The notes beneath the pieces were generated by a model, which saw only the letters and a list, made by a program, of their open reading frames with translations, searched no databases and was not told where the DNA came from. Both the position numbers and the translations under genes were made by a program. Shown here piece after piece: positions 14,067-21,524 of a stretch of 23,946 nt of DNA (positions are counted from its first letter, which is position 1; the number at the start of each line of letters is the position of its first letter). This DNA comes from Lachnospiraceae bacterium UBA1753 (GTDB lineage Bacteria > Bacillota > Clostridia > Lachnospirales > Lachnospiraceae): contig DCHL01000029.1 in assembly GCA_002317595.1 (NCBI GenBank), forward strand, positions 1 to 23,946. The letters run 5' to 3'.

Positions 14067-15383
14067 CTACTTCTTTCTCTTGCCAAGCTGAATCTTTCTC
14101 ATGGTCTTGATCTCCTGAGTCAGCTGACGCTTTGCCGGACAGACATATGCACAGCTTCCACACTCCATGCACTCAAGTCCGTTGTACTTAAGGAACATCT
14201 CCTCATTGCCGTGCTCTGCATAATCTGCAAGTCTTGACGGAATGAGTCTTGAAGGACACGCCTCCACACATAATCCACAGCTGATACATGCTGTTGTAGG
14301 ACACTTGGAAACAGTGTCCTCCGTGCGGCACAATATCGCTGAGCTGGTCTTCGTGATAGGCACATTAAGATCAAACATAGCAAATCCCATCATGGGACCG
14401 CCACTTATGATTTTCTCAGGAGTGCTCTTAAATCCACCAGCTGCCTCAATAAGCTCAGAACAGTTCGTTCCCACCGGCACCCTGAAATTAATCGGATTAT
14501 TGATTGCCTCACCTGTAACTGTGACAATTCTCTTCATAAGCGGTCTGTTTTCGCAGACTGCCCTGTATATCGATACTATGGTATCGACATTATCAACGAT
14601 ACATCCTGCATCTGCCGGAAGCATCGCGGAATGAATTGCACGCTTTGTAACAGCATAAATCAGCTGACGCTCTGAACCCTGTGGATACTTGGTTACAAGC
14701 TCACGGACTTCAATCCTCGGCTCGTCCTTTGTCTTCTCCTTAAGAAGAGCTATGCAGTCCGGCTTGTTATCCTCGATGGCGAGAATACCAACGGCATTGG
14801 GGAACAGCGACAGCTCTACCTTAAGACCGCCAATAAGCCTTTCAGGCTCCTCCAGCATCCTACGGTAGTCAGAGGTAAGATATGGCTCACACTCTGCACA
14901 GTTTGCAATAATATATTCAATCTTGTCAGGCTCCTTGGGAGAGAGCTTCACGTGAGTAGGGAAACCAGCGCCTCCCATACCAACAACTCCTGCTTTCTTA
15001 ATAAGCCCGATTACTTCTTCCTTGGAAAGCTCTTCAAGTGGCTTTACCGGTTCATACTCTACTTCCTCAAAAAGCCCGTCATTATCAATGACAATGGACT
15101 CAACCATGTCTCCTACAGGAACGCGTCTCTTTTCAATAGTCTTAACAGTTCCTGAACATGAGGCATAAATATTTGCCGAAACAAATCCACCGGCCTCAGC
15201 AATGAGCTGACCTACTAAAACCCTGTCGCCCTTCGCAACAACAGGTTTTGCAGGTGCACCTATGTGCTGGCTGAGCGGATAGACCATATCGCCCTTTGGT
15301 GTAAAGTCCTGTATCGGCTTGTCCTTTGACAGTTCTTTTCCATCATATGGGTGTACTCCGCCATTAAACGTATACTTCGCCAT
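14067..15383 (-). CDS. rnfC: Rnf complex NADH-binding subunit C
   Basis: RnfC is the cytoplasmic subunit where NAD+ is reduced using electrons from ferredoxin, or the reverse. The 438-residue protein has an N-terminal barrel-sandwich region (HPYDGKELS... about 10-100), the Gly-rich GVVGMGGAGFPTHVK nucleotide/flavin-binding loop at 132-146, and two C-terminal four-cysteine [4Fe-4S] motifs, C366/369/372/376 and C405/408/411/415. The short C-terminus lacks the long repeat tail of proteobacterial RnfC. It is the first gene of the operon; the ATG at 15383 follows purine-rich AAGGAAGGG, with a second AAGGAG farther upstream. A candidate promoter and a small hairpin lie in the leader. Confidence 0.97.
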   Translation of the reverse strand: MAKYTFNGGVHPYDGKELSKDKPIQDFTPKGDMVYPLSQHIGAPAKPVVAKGDRVLVGQLIAEAGGFVSANIYASCSGTVKTIEKRRVPVGDMVESIVIDNDGLFEEVEYEPVKPLEELSKEEVIGLIKKAGVVGMGGAGFPTHVKLSPKEPDKIEYIIANCAECEPYLTSDYRRMLEEPERLIGGLKVELSLFPNAVGILAIEDNKPDCIALLKEKTKDEPRIEVRELVTKYPQGSERQLIYAVTKRAIHSAMLPADAGCIVDNVDTIVSIYRAVCENRPLMKRIVTVTGEAINNPINFRVPVGTNCSELIEAAGGFKSTPEKIISGGPMMGFAMFDLNVPITKTSSAILCRTEDTVSKCPTTACISCGLCVEACPSRLIPSRLADYAEHGNEEMFLKYNGLECMECGSCAYVCPAKRQLTQEIKTMRKIQLGKRKK

Positions 15384-15413
15384 ATACCCTTCCTTCTTTC
15401 TCCTTATTTATTC

Positions 15414-15430
15414 GTCCGAACATCTCGGAC
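15414..15430 (-). promoter_or_regulatory. Inverted repeat in the rnf leader
   Basis: GTCCGA and TCGGAC form a perfect six-base inverted repeat with a five-base spacer, 31 bases upstream of the rnfC ATG. If transcription begins near 15435 it would sit at the very 5' end of the transcript as a stem-loop. It could stabilise the mRNA or be an operator; the sequence does not decide. Confidence 0.45.
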
Positions 15431-15441
15431 TACTTCTCTTA

Positions 15442-15470
15442 ATTATACATAAATATTCGTCAAAAAACTA
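15442..15470 (-). promoter_or_regulatory. Possible rnf operon promoter
   Basis: A perfect TATAAT lies on the minus strand at 15447-15442, giving a start near 15435 and a leader of about 52 bases. The -35 position 17 bases away holds TAGTTT (15470-15465), a poor match. TTGACG nearby (15463-15458) is too close to the -10 to be its -35. Confidence 0.4.
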
Positions 15471-15491
15471 TTTTTTTAACAAATTTTATTG

Positions 15492-15497
15492 TATACT
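15492..15497 (+). promoter_or_regulatory. Possible -10 box placing the RNase H-like transcript start at its ATG
   Basis: TATACT at 15492-15497 is a near-consensus -10 whose start point would fall at about 15504-15505, the first base of the ATG. The -35 region (about 15469-15474) is only a T-rich run. No ribosome binding site precedes the ATG, consistent with a leaderless mRNA, but the evidence is weak. Confidence 0.3.
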
Positions 15498-15504
15498 TTT
15501 CCCT

Positions 15505-16608
15505 ATGAAAACTATACGAAATTCAATGTCAATTGACACTACAATTTATCCCTACGAAAAGCTCGGAGAGCTTGAAGAATTACTATTTCTCGATATTGAG
15601 ACTACTGGATTTGTTGCAAGGAGCAGCAATCTCTATCTCATCGGATGTGCATACTACTCCGAAGGTAAATTTCATTCAGTACAGTGGTTTGCCGAGAATT
15701 ACCAGGAAGAAGAGCTTCTGCTCTATCATTTCTTCAATTTTGCTTCCGGGTTCAAAAAATTAGTCCACTACAATGGAAATCACTTTGACATTCCATATCT
15801 TGAAGCCAAGTGTGTAATGTATGACATGTCCTTTGATTTCAGGGCGCTTGAAGGAATCGATCTGTATAAGCGTATTCTGCCCTACAAGAGTTTTCTCAAG
15901 CTTAGTTCCCTTAAGCAGAAAGCCATCGAGGACCTTATGGGCCTTGACAGGGACGATGTCTATGATGGTGGTCAGCTCATTGCAGTTTACGAAGAGTACA
16001 CCTCTTCCCCCAGTGAATTCAACCTCCAGCTCCTTCTCAATCACAATTATGAGGATCTGCGCGGAATGGTCAGGATTATTCCTGTACTTGCATTCTCTGA
16101 TATGTTCAATGAGCCAATCCGTGTTACAAGGGCAGGTCGCAATCCCTATCGCGACATGGAAGGAAACAGCTGCAGCGAGGTTATAATGGAAATTGACCTG
16201 CCATCACCACTTCCATTTCCCGTCTCCTTCGGGTGGTCAGACTGTTATTTTACAGGCGAAGAAAAAAAGGGCAAATTAAGGCTTGCAATCAAAGAAGGCG
16301 AGCTTCGTTTCTTCTACAACAACTACAGAGATTATTACTACATCCCAGCAGAAGACGTTGCAATTCACAAGAGTGTTGCCACCTACGTAGACAGTGGTCA
16401 CCGGGAGCCCGCCAAGGCCTCGAACTGCTACACAAAGAAGGCTGGTCAGTTCCTACCCCAGTGGGACCCTATCTTTGAGCCAATATTCCGTGTGGCCTAC
16501 AACGACAAGACGATGTATTTTGAGCTCACCGATGACATAAAGAAGGATTCAGGCGCCTTTACAAAATACGCAGCCCATGTCCTTCAGGTCATGGCCCATC
16601 CGTACTAA
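15505..16608 (+). CDS. RNase H-fold (YprB-type) exonuclease-like protein
   Basis: The N-terminal half of this 367-residue protein is a DEDD exonuclease-type RNase H fold like Bacillus YprB. The acidic metal-binding set is visible: D30 and E32 in FLDIETTG, D95 in GNHFDIPYLE and D184 in NYEDLRGM. YprB-like proteins are presumed to trim DNA or RNA 3' ends, but their substrate is not established. The C-terminal half (about 205-367) shows no domain I recognise; it is rich in Tyr and charged residues and ends AHVLQVMAHPY. The start is uncertain: ATG 15505 and ATG 15526 both lack a ribosome binding site. The frame stays open 62 codons upstream, but that would run across the divergent promoter region and into rnfC, so it is rejected. 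It diverges from rnfC. Confidence 0.8.
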   Translation: MKTIRNSMSIDTTIYPYEKLGELEELLFLDIETTGFVARSSNLYLIGCAYYSEGKFHSVQWFAENYQEEELLLYHFFNFASGFKKLVHYNGNHFDIPYLEAKCVMYDMSFDFRALEGIDLYKRILPYKSFLKLSSLKQKAIEDLMGLDRDDVYDGGQLIAVYEEYTSSPSEFNLQLLLNHNYEDLRGMVRIIPVLAFSDMFNEPIRVTRAGRNPYRDMEGNSCSEVIMEIDLPSPLPFPVSFGWSDCYFTGEEKKGKLRLAIKEGELRFFYNNYRDYYYIPAEDVAIHKSVATYVDSGHREPAKASNCYTKKAGQFLPQWDPIFEPIFRVAYNDKTMYFELTDDIKKDSGAFTKYAAHVLQVMAHPY

Positions 16609-16651
16609 TATTGATAAGCAAATATATTTTCTGCAGAAAATGAGATGAAGA

Positions 16652-16688
16652 AACGACGCAAGGATACCCCAAGTAACCTTGCGTCGTT
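16652..16688. terminator. Hairpin terminator between convergent RNase H-like gene and cheR
   Basis: AACGACGCAAGG (16652-16663) and CCTTGCGTCGTT (16677-16688) form a perfect 12-base-pair stem with a 13-base loop, midway between two convergent stop codons. The T-tract is short on both strands: TTTCTTC for minus transcripts, and for plus transcripts TTTTT only after about 13 bases. It probably stops transcription both ways. Confidence 0.6.
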
Positions 16689-16713
16689 AAACGTCATAGC
16701 ATTTTTAATTCTG

Positions 16714-17490
16714 TTAATTTACCTTCTCATAGAAGAATGAATTTCTTCTTCCATATCCCATTGTCTTATAGTCCATAATCTGCTCTGTAGAACCTATGAA
16801 CAGAAGTCCGCCCTTCTTGATTGAACCTGAGAACTTCCTGAATACTTCATCCTTGGCTTCTTCAGTGAAATAGATGAGTACATTCCTGCAGACAATCAAG
16901 TCGCAGTTTGTCGGATAGGAATCCTTAAGTAGATTCGCCTGCTTGAATTCCACTCTCGACTTGATCTCATCAGAAATCTGATAAGAAGGACCAACCTTAG
17001 TAAAATATTTCTTCTTAAGATCTTCTGGAACTCCCGCCAGCGACTTCTCATGATAAAGACCAACCTGAGCCTTTGCCAGCACCTGCTTATCAATATCAGT
17101 TGCATATATCTTAATCTGATTAAGCGGAATGTGTCTTGAAAGCGCCATTACAAGCGAATAGGGCTCATCTCCTGTCGAGCAGGCTGCAGACCATATCTTA
17201 AGGTTCTTGCCAAACTTTTTAATGAGTTCAGGGAAGAACTCCTTGTCGAGAAGATCCCACTGGTCTGGGTTTCTGTAGAATTCAGAAACATTGATTGTAA
17301 GATAGTTTACAAACTCATCAAAAAGTGCTGTATCTGATTTGATAGCGTCAACATAAGGCTCATACCCGGCAAAACCATTCTTGGCAATCAGGGTATCAAT
17401 CCTCCTCTTCATCTGCTTTTCTTTGTACGCATTCAGATCAATCTTGGTCAATGTAAATACTGCCTTTTTAAAGGTTTCATAATCGTACAC
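16714..17490 (-). CDS. cheR: Chemotaxis protein methyltransferase
   Basis: CheR methylates glutamates of chemoreceptors using SAM, setting receptor sensitivity. From the GTG at 17490 the protein is 258 residues, the usual length. The start is chosen because GGGGGAA lies eight bases upstream; ATGs farther up have no ribosome binding site and the first lies beyond the rpsA terminator. The N-terminal helical domain (1-70) has the KEKQMKRRID stretch. The catalytic domain shows NVSEFYRNPDQW at 67-78, the SAM loop WSAACSTGDEPYSL at 100-113 (GDE where most have GEE), YATDID at 129-134 and CRNVLIYF at 201-208. No receptor or other che gene is adjacent; the cheY/cheX-like pair lies 13 kb away. No convincing promoter was seen, so it may depend partly on read-through from rpsA. 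Confidence 0.93.
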   Translation of the reverse strand: MYDYETFKKAVFTLTKIDLNAYKEKQMKRRIDTLIAKNGFAGYEPYVDAIKSDTALFDEFVNYLTINVSEFYRNPDQWDLLDKEFFPELIKKFGKNLKIWSAACSTGDEPYSLVMALSRHIPLNQIKIYATDIDKQVLAKAQVGLYHEKSLAGVPEDLKKKYFTKVGPSYQISDEIKSRVEFKQANLLKDSYPTNCDLIVCRNVLIYFTEEAKDEVFRKFSGSIKKGGLLFIGSTEQIMDYKTMGYGRRNSFFYEKVN

Positions 17491-17523
17491 AATAAATTCC
17501 CCCACAATAATCATTGATAAAAA

Positions 17524-17549
17524 AGACCCGACAAAACTATGCCGGGTCT
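17524..17549 (-). terminator. Intrinsic terminator of rpsA and the upstream operon
   Basis: AGACCCG (17524-17530) and CGGGTCT (17543-17549) form a seven-base-pair GC-rich stem; on the minus strand it is followed directly by TTTTTT. It lies 22 bases past the rpsA stop and separates that operon from cheR. Confidence 0.85.
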
Positions 17550-17570
17550 CCAAAGTCATAAATAAACAGA

Positions 17571-18707
17571 TTACTCAGCGTCTGCCTCTTCTGCTGCTAC
17601 AGCCTCAATATCAACTGAAGCTACATCCTCATCTGCCTCTTCTTCCTTCTTCTCAGGAGCAAGAGTCTGCTTGATTGAAAGGCTGATCTTCTTGTCTGCC
17701 TCGTTGAAGTCTACAACCTTAGCTGTAACTTCCTGGCCTACTGAAAGAACATCGCTGGGCTTCTCAATGTGCTCTCTTGCGATCTGAGATACATGAAGAA
17801 GTGCATCGATTCCTGCCTCAAGTTCGATGAATGCACCAAAATCTGTCATACGAGCAACACGTCCTGTTACTACGTTGCCAACTGCATACTTAACAGCTGC
17901 ATCAATCCAAGGATTCTGATCAGCAAACTTAAGTGAAAGTGCAACCTTTGTTCCAGAGATATCCTTGATAAGAACCTGAAGTTCCTGACCAATCTTGAAT
18001 ACTTTCTTAGGATTCTCAACGCGTCCCCAGCTCATCTCTGAGATGTGAAGAAGACCATCAACTCCGCCAAGATCAACGAATGCACCGAAGTCTGTAACGT
18101 TCTTAACAACACCAAGAACAACATCGCCGGGCTTAATGCGCTCGAAGAGCTCCTTCTGAAGCTCAGCCTTCTTCTCAACAAGAAGAACCTTACGATCACC
18201 GATTACGCGGCGTCTCTTGGGATTGAACTCTGTAATGATAAACTCAATATCCTGACCAAAGTACTTGTTAAGATCCTTCTCATATGAATCAGATACAAGT
18301 GATGCAGGAATGAATACTCTTGCCTCTTCAATAGTAACTGAAAGGCCACCCTCAAGAACCTTAGTAACCTTAGCAGTAAGAACCTCACGGTTATTGAAAG
18401 CTTCCTCAAGTCTCTTGTTGCCCTTGTCAGCAGCAAGTCTCTTGTATGTAAGGAGAACCTGACCCTCGCCATCGTTTACCTTTAAAACCTTAGCTTCCAT
18501 CTTGTCGCCCTCAGCAACTACTGTTCTAAGGTCAACACTGTTGTCGTTTGTATACTCACTCTTGGTGATGATACCGTCTGACTTGCAGCCAATGTTGAGA
18601 ATAATCTCATCAGGCTTTACAGAAATAACTGTACCTTCTACTACCTCTCCTGTGTGTATAGTTTTAAACGAATCATCCAACATCTGTTCAAAAGTTAATT
18701 CTGACAT
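17571..18707 (-). CDS. rpsA: 30S ribosomal protein S1 homologue, four S1 domains
   Basis: This 378-residue RNA-binding protein has four S1 (OB-fold) repeats: about 16-85 (GEVVEGTVISVKPDEIILNIG), 100-167, 188-258 (VTDFGAFVDLGGVDGLLHISEMSW) and 273-343 (MTDFGAFIELEAGIDALLHVSQI), then an acidic tail of Glu, Asp and Ala. Repeats 3 and 4 match the consensus best; repeat 2 is more divergent. The four-repeat form is usual for Firmicutes, where the protein helps mRNA binding but is not always tightly ribosome-bound. GAGGAGG stands ten bases before the ATG. The gene overlaps the 3' end of ispH by 20 bases in another frame; in many clostridia the two are fused in one protein. A strong terminator follows. 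Confidence 0.94.
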   Translation of the reverse strand: MSELTFEQMLDDSFKTIHTGEVVEGTVISVKPDEIILNIGCKSDGIITKSEYTNDNSVDLRTVVAEGDKMEAKVLKVNDGEGQVLLTYKRLAADKGNKRLEEAFNNREVLTAKVTKVLEGGLSVTIEEARVFIPASLVSDSYEKDLNKYFGQDIEFIITEFNPKRRRVIGDRKVLLVEKKAELQKELFERIKPGDVVLGVVKNVTDFGAFVDLGGVDGLLHISEMSWGRVENPKKVFKIGQELQVLIKDISGTKVALSLKFADQNPWIDAAVKYAVGNVVTGRVARMTDFGAFIELEAGIDALLHVSQIAREHIEKPSDVLSVGQEVTAKVVDFNEADKKISLSIKQTLAPEKKEEEADEDVASVDIEAVAAEEADAE

Positions 18708-19539
18708 AATTTTGAACCTCCTCTATTATTTTATTTGGGGTGGATGCCCCCGCAGTAATACCTACACAAGGAACGGATTTAGGCAATTCTAAATTCAAAT
18801 CGTCAAGTGTCTGTATGAAGTGAGTGTTTTCACACTCCTCACAGCAGATTTCGTACAGTTTTCTACTATTAGAGGAATGCTGTCCGCCAATAACCACCAT
18901 GGCCTCGACTTCCTTGGCAATCTCCCTCGCTTCCTTCTGTCGCTCTTCTGTGGCGCTGCAAATCGTATTCACAGCAATTAAACTATACTCTCTTTTTGAC
19001 AATATTTCAACTATATCTTGAAATTTCTTGCTATTAAAAGTGGTCTGAGAGACTACGCAGACCTCTTTTTCTGGCCCGTCTGGCAAAAATTCAAGAGCTT
19101 CCTCCTTCGAGCCGATAATAACCGCCTTTCCTTCGCACCACCCCTCGATGCCTTCAACCTCTGGATGGCCTGAATTACCCACGATTACGATCTGTTTTCC
19201 TGCCCTGCTCTCCTTCTCCACAATCCTGTGGATTTTAAGGACAAAGGGACAGGTTGCATCCACCATCTTAAGTCCCGCCTTTTCTATGATGTCATAGATA
19301 GACTTGGGCACCCCATGGGACCGGATGATGACAGTGCCTTCTTTAAGTGCCTTAAGTTCCTCCTCGGAATTAATGACAGAAACGCCCTTTTCCTCAAGGT
19401 CACGAACCACCTCATCGTTATGGATGATAGGACCGTACGTATATATTTTTTCCCCTGATTCAATTTGTGAATATACCTTGTCGACCGCCCGCTTCACACC
19501 AAAGCAGAAGCCCGCGGTCTTGGCGAGTTTTACCTGCAT
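18688..19539 (-). CDS. ispH: 4-hydroxy-3-methylbut-2-enyl diphosphate reductase
   Basis: IspH makes isopentenyl and dimethylallyl diphosphate in the last step of the MEP isoprenoid pathway, using a [4Fe-4S] cluster. The 283-residue protein carries all three cluster cysteines, C12 (GFCFGVKRAV), C97 (DATCPFV) and C194 (NTICSATEERQ). Substrate residues H40, H75, H125 and E127 (GNSGHPEVEG) and T167 (SQTTFN) are also present. Length is close to the E. coli-type single-domain enzyme. It overlaps cmk by 10 bases and rpsA by 20 bases; GGAGG lies about 15 bases before its ATG, far for normal initiation, so translation is probably coupled to cmk. Confidence 0.96.
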   Translation of the reverse strand: MQVKLAKTAGFCFGVKRAVDKVYSQIESGEKIYTYGPIIHNDEVVRDLEEKGVSVINSEEELKALKEGTVIIRSHGVPKSIYDIIEKAGLKMVDATCPFVLKIHRIVEKESRAGKQIVIVGNSGHPEVEGIEGWCEGKAVIIGSKEEALEFLPDGPEKEVCVVSQTTFNSKKFQDIVEILSKREYSLIAVNTICSATEERQKEAREIAKEVEAMVVIGGQHSSNSRKLYEICCEECENTHFIQTLDDLNLELPKSVPCVGITAGASTPNKIIEEVQNYVRINF

Positions 19540-20186
19540 AAAGCCAAAATTGCCTCCGTCACTTCTTCTATTGTCATGTTTGAAGAATCAATAAGCGTAG
19601 CCTCAGGAACCTGAACAAGCGGGGAATTCTCCCTGGTCATGTCTCGGTGGTCCCTCTCGATGATATCGCGCTCTATCTCATCCAGGTCGCACTCCTCGCC
19701 CTTTGCAACCATCTCGTCATAGCGGCGCTTTGCACGGCACGTAGAAGACGCAGTCAGGTACACCTTCACATCAGCATCAGGGAGGACCTTGGAAGCGATG
19801 TCGCGTCCGTCCATGACAACGTCCTCCTTAGCAGCCAGTTCCTGCTGAAGTTTCACAAGCTTAACCCTGACATCACCATTCTGTGAACTTACTGAAGCCA
19901 TGTCTGACACCTGCGGCGTCCTGATAAGACCATTGACATTCTCTCCATTGAGCAGCACAACCTGCTCACCATTCTCATATTTAATGCTGATATCGGCGCC
20001 CTGGCAGACCTCGCTTATCCTGTCTGTATCCTCCCTTGTGACTCCCTGTCTTACAAGGTAGAGGGCCATTGCCCTGTACATCGCACCTGTATCGACATAG
20101 ATATATCCCTTCTTGGCTGCGACCTTCTTTGCTATTGTAGATTTGCCTGCGCCCGCAGGTCCATCAATTGCAATATTGTAACTCAT
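19530..20186 (-). CDS. cmk: Cytidylate kinase
   Basis: CMP kinase phosphorylates CMP and dCMP with ATP in pyrimidine nucleotide supply. The 218-residue length is standard. The P-loop IDGPAGAGKST occupies residues 7-17, YVDTGAMYRA follows at about 30-39, the nucleotide-binding MDGRDIASKVLP lies near 139-150, and the lid Arg-rich block (RRYDEMVAKGEE, then ERDHRDMTRENSPL) near 168-199. GGAGGTATT precedes the ATG. It starts 60 bases after the flavoprotein gene stop and overlaps ispH by 10 bases, giving the common clostridial order flavoprotein-cmk-ispH-S1. Confidence 0.96.
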   Translation of the reverse strand: MSYNIAIDGPAGAGKSTIAKKVAAKKGYIYVDTGAMYRAMALYLVRQGVTREDTDRISEVCQGADISIKYENGEQVVLLNGENVNGLIRTPQVSDMASVSSQNGDVRVKLVKLQQELAAKEDVVMDGRDIASKVLPDADVKVYLTASSTCRAKRRYDEMVAKGEECDLDEIERDIIERDHRDMTRENSPLVQVPEATLIDSSNMTIEEVTEAILALCR

Positions 20187-20246
20187 AATACCTCCACATT
20201 TTTTATCTGTATGTTGAAAAAATATAAATTCCAGCGTTCAGCGCCA

Positions 20247-21524
20247 TCATATAGACTCAGCGGCACTCGTTCCGGCAAGGCAGCCCGTGCTCCAGGCTAT
20301 CTGCAGATTAAAACCACCTGTCTTTGCGTCGACATCTATCATTTCACCAGCGAAATAGAGTCCGTTCACGAGCTTTGATTCCATAGTCGATGGATTTATG
20401 CCCTTAACAGCCACTCCTCCGCGGGTGATAATGGCCTCATTATAATCCCTAAGGCCTGTAATGGTACAGGGAAATGCCTTAAGAAGCCTTACGAAATTCT
20501 GGCGTTCCTCTTTGGATATGTCATGTACCTTCTTCTTCGGATCAAGTCCCGAAAGCTCAATCACAACCGGAATAAGCTTTGAAGGAAGCAGTCCTGCAAC
20601 CGCATTCTCAAAATTCTTATTTATGTTCTCATCAAAATCCCGCAGAAGCCGCCTGTCCAGAGTATCAAAATCAAGGGCACTCTTTAAGTCTATCACCATT
20701 GACAGGGGCTCTTTGATTACCTTGTCACCCACAGCTGCTGACGCTGACAAAATAAGGGGCCCGCTCACCCCGAAATGGGTAAAGAGCATTTCGCCAAAAT
20801 CAGAATAGAGTTTTTTACTGCCACTGAAAATAGTAACAGTCACATTTTTCAGAGACAGCCCCTGAAGCTTCCTCACATATTCCTCTTTGCACACAAAGGG
20901 AACCAGTGAAGGCCTTGTCTCAGTTATAGCATGTCCCATATCCAAAGCCCATCTGAGACCATCTCCCGTCGAACCAGTTGAAACATACGAAAGCCCGCCA
21001 GTTGCAAGAATTACCTTCTGGCAGGATACACTGCAGGATTTACGGTTAAGCTTATATTTCAGACCACTGACGCTGCCGCCATCATCTGACAGAATAATTT
21101 CTTCCACGTCAGCGCCAAGAATGACCTCAACCCCATTTTTTCTAAGAGCCTCAGACAGTGCCTTAATTACATCCGACGAGTGGTCAGACACTGGGAACAC
21201 CCTTCCGCCACGCTCTATTTTAAGGGCAGTTCCCTGCTTCTCAAAAAAGTTCATGACACACTGGTTATCAAATCCATATATTGAACTGTACAAAAATTTA
21301 GGATTATGACAGATGTTCAAAAATAAGTCCTCTGTGTCACAGGCATTGGTGACATTACATCTGCCCTTTCCTGTAATGAACAGTTTCTTCCCAAGCTTCT
21401 CATTGTGCTCGAGAAGCAGAACCGCCCCCTGCTTATTTTTTCCATCATCCTTCAACCGTTCGGCCGCCTTTATCGCCGCCATCATTCCAGCGGCGCCGCC
21501 TCCGACAACAATTATCTCAGCCAT
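20247..21524 (-). CDS. HI0933/YhiN-type FAD-dependent oxidoreductase
   Basis: This 425-residue flavoprotein belongs to the HI0933-like family (YhiN-type, aminoacetone oxidase-like); its physiological substrate is not established. It shows the N-terminal FAD-binding motif IIVVGGGAAGMMAAI at 4-18, the family signature KLFITGKGRCNVTN near 50-65, ATGGLSY in the middle and the C-terminal FAD block GEMIDVDAKTGGFN followed by QIAWSTG. The start at 21524 is chosen because AGAGGT lies five bases upstream, and the ATG overlaps the rpiR stop (ATGGCTGA), a coupling arrangement; the frame extends nine codons further up without a better site. No membrane segments are seen. Confidence 0.9.
   Translation of the reverse strand: MAEIIVVGGGAAGMMAAIKAAERLKDDGKNKQGAVLLLEHNEKLGKKLFITGKGRCNVTNACDTEDLFLNICHNPKFLYSSIYGFDNQCVMNFFEKQGTALKIERGGRVFPVSDHSSDVIKALSEALRKNGVEVILGADVEEIILSDDGGSVSGLKYKLNRKSCSVSCQKVILATGGLSYVSTGSTGDGLRWALDMGHAITETRPSLVPFVCKEEYVRKLQGLSLKNVTVTIFSGSKKLYSDFGEMLFTHFGVSGPLILSASAAVGDKVIKEPLSMVIDLKSALDFDTLDRRLLRDFDENINKNFENAVAGLLPSKLIPVVIELSGLDPKKKVHDISKEERQNFVRLLKAFPCTITGLRDYNEAIITRGGVAVKGINPSTMESKLVNGLYFAGEMIDVDAKTGGFNLQIAWSTGCLAGTSAAESI

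Noticed and set aside
15319..15504. 62-codon upstream extension of the RNase H-like protein
   Set aside because: It would run antisense into rnfC across the divergent promoter region and encodes no recognisable sequence.
18688..18720. Frameshift that split an ispH-S1 fusion
   Set aside because: S1 has its own GAGGAGG ribosome binding site and ATG at good spacing and IspH ends at its normal length, so two genuine genes are more likely.
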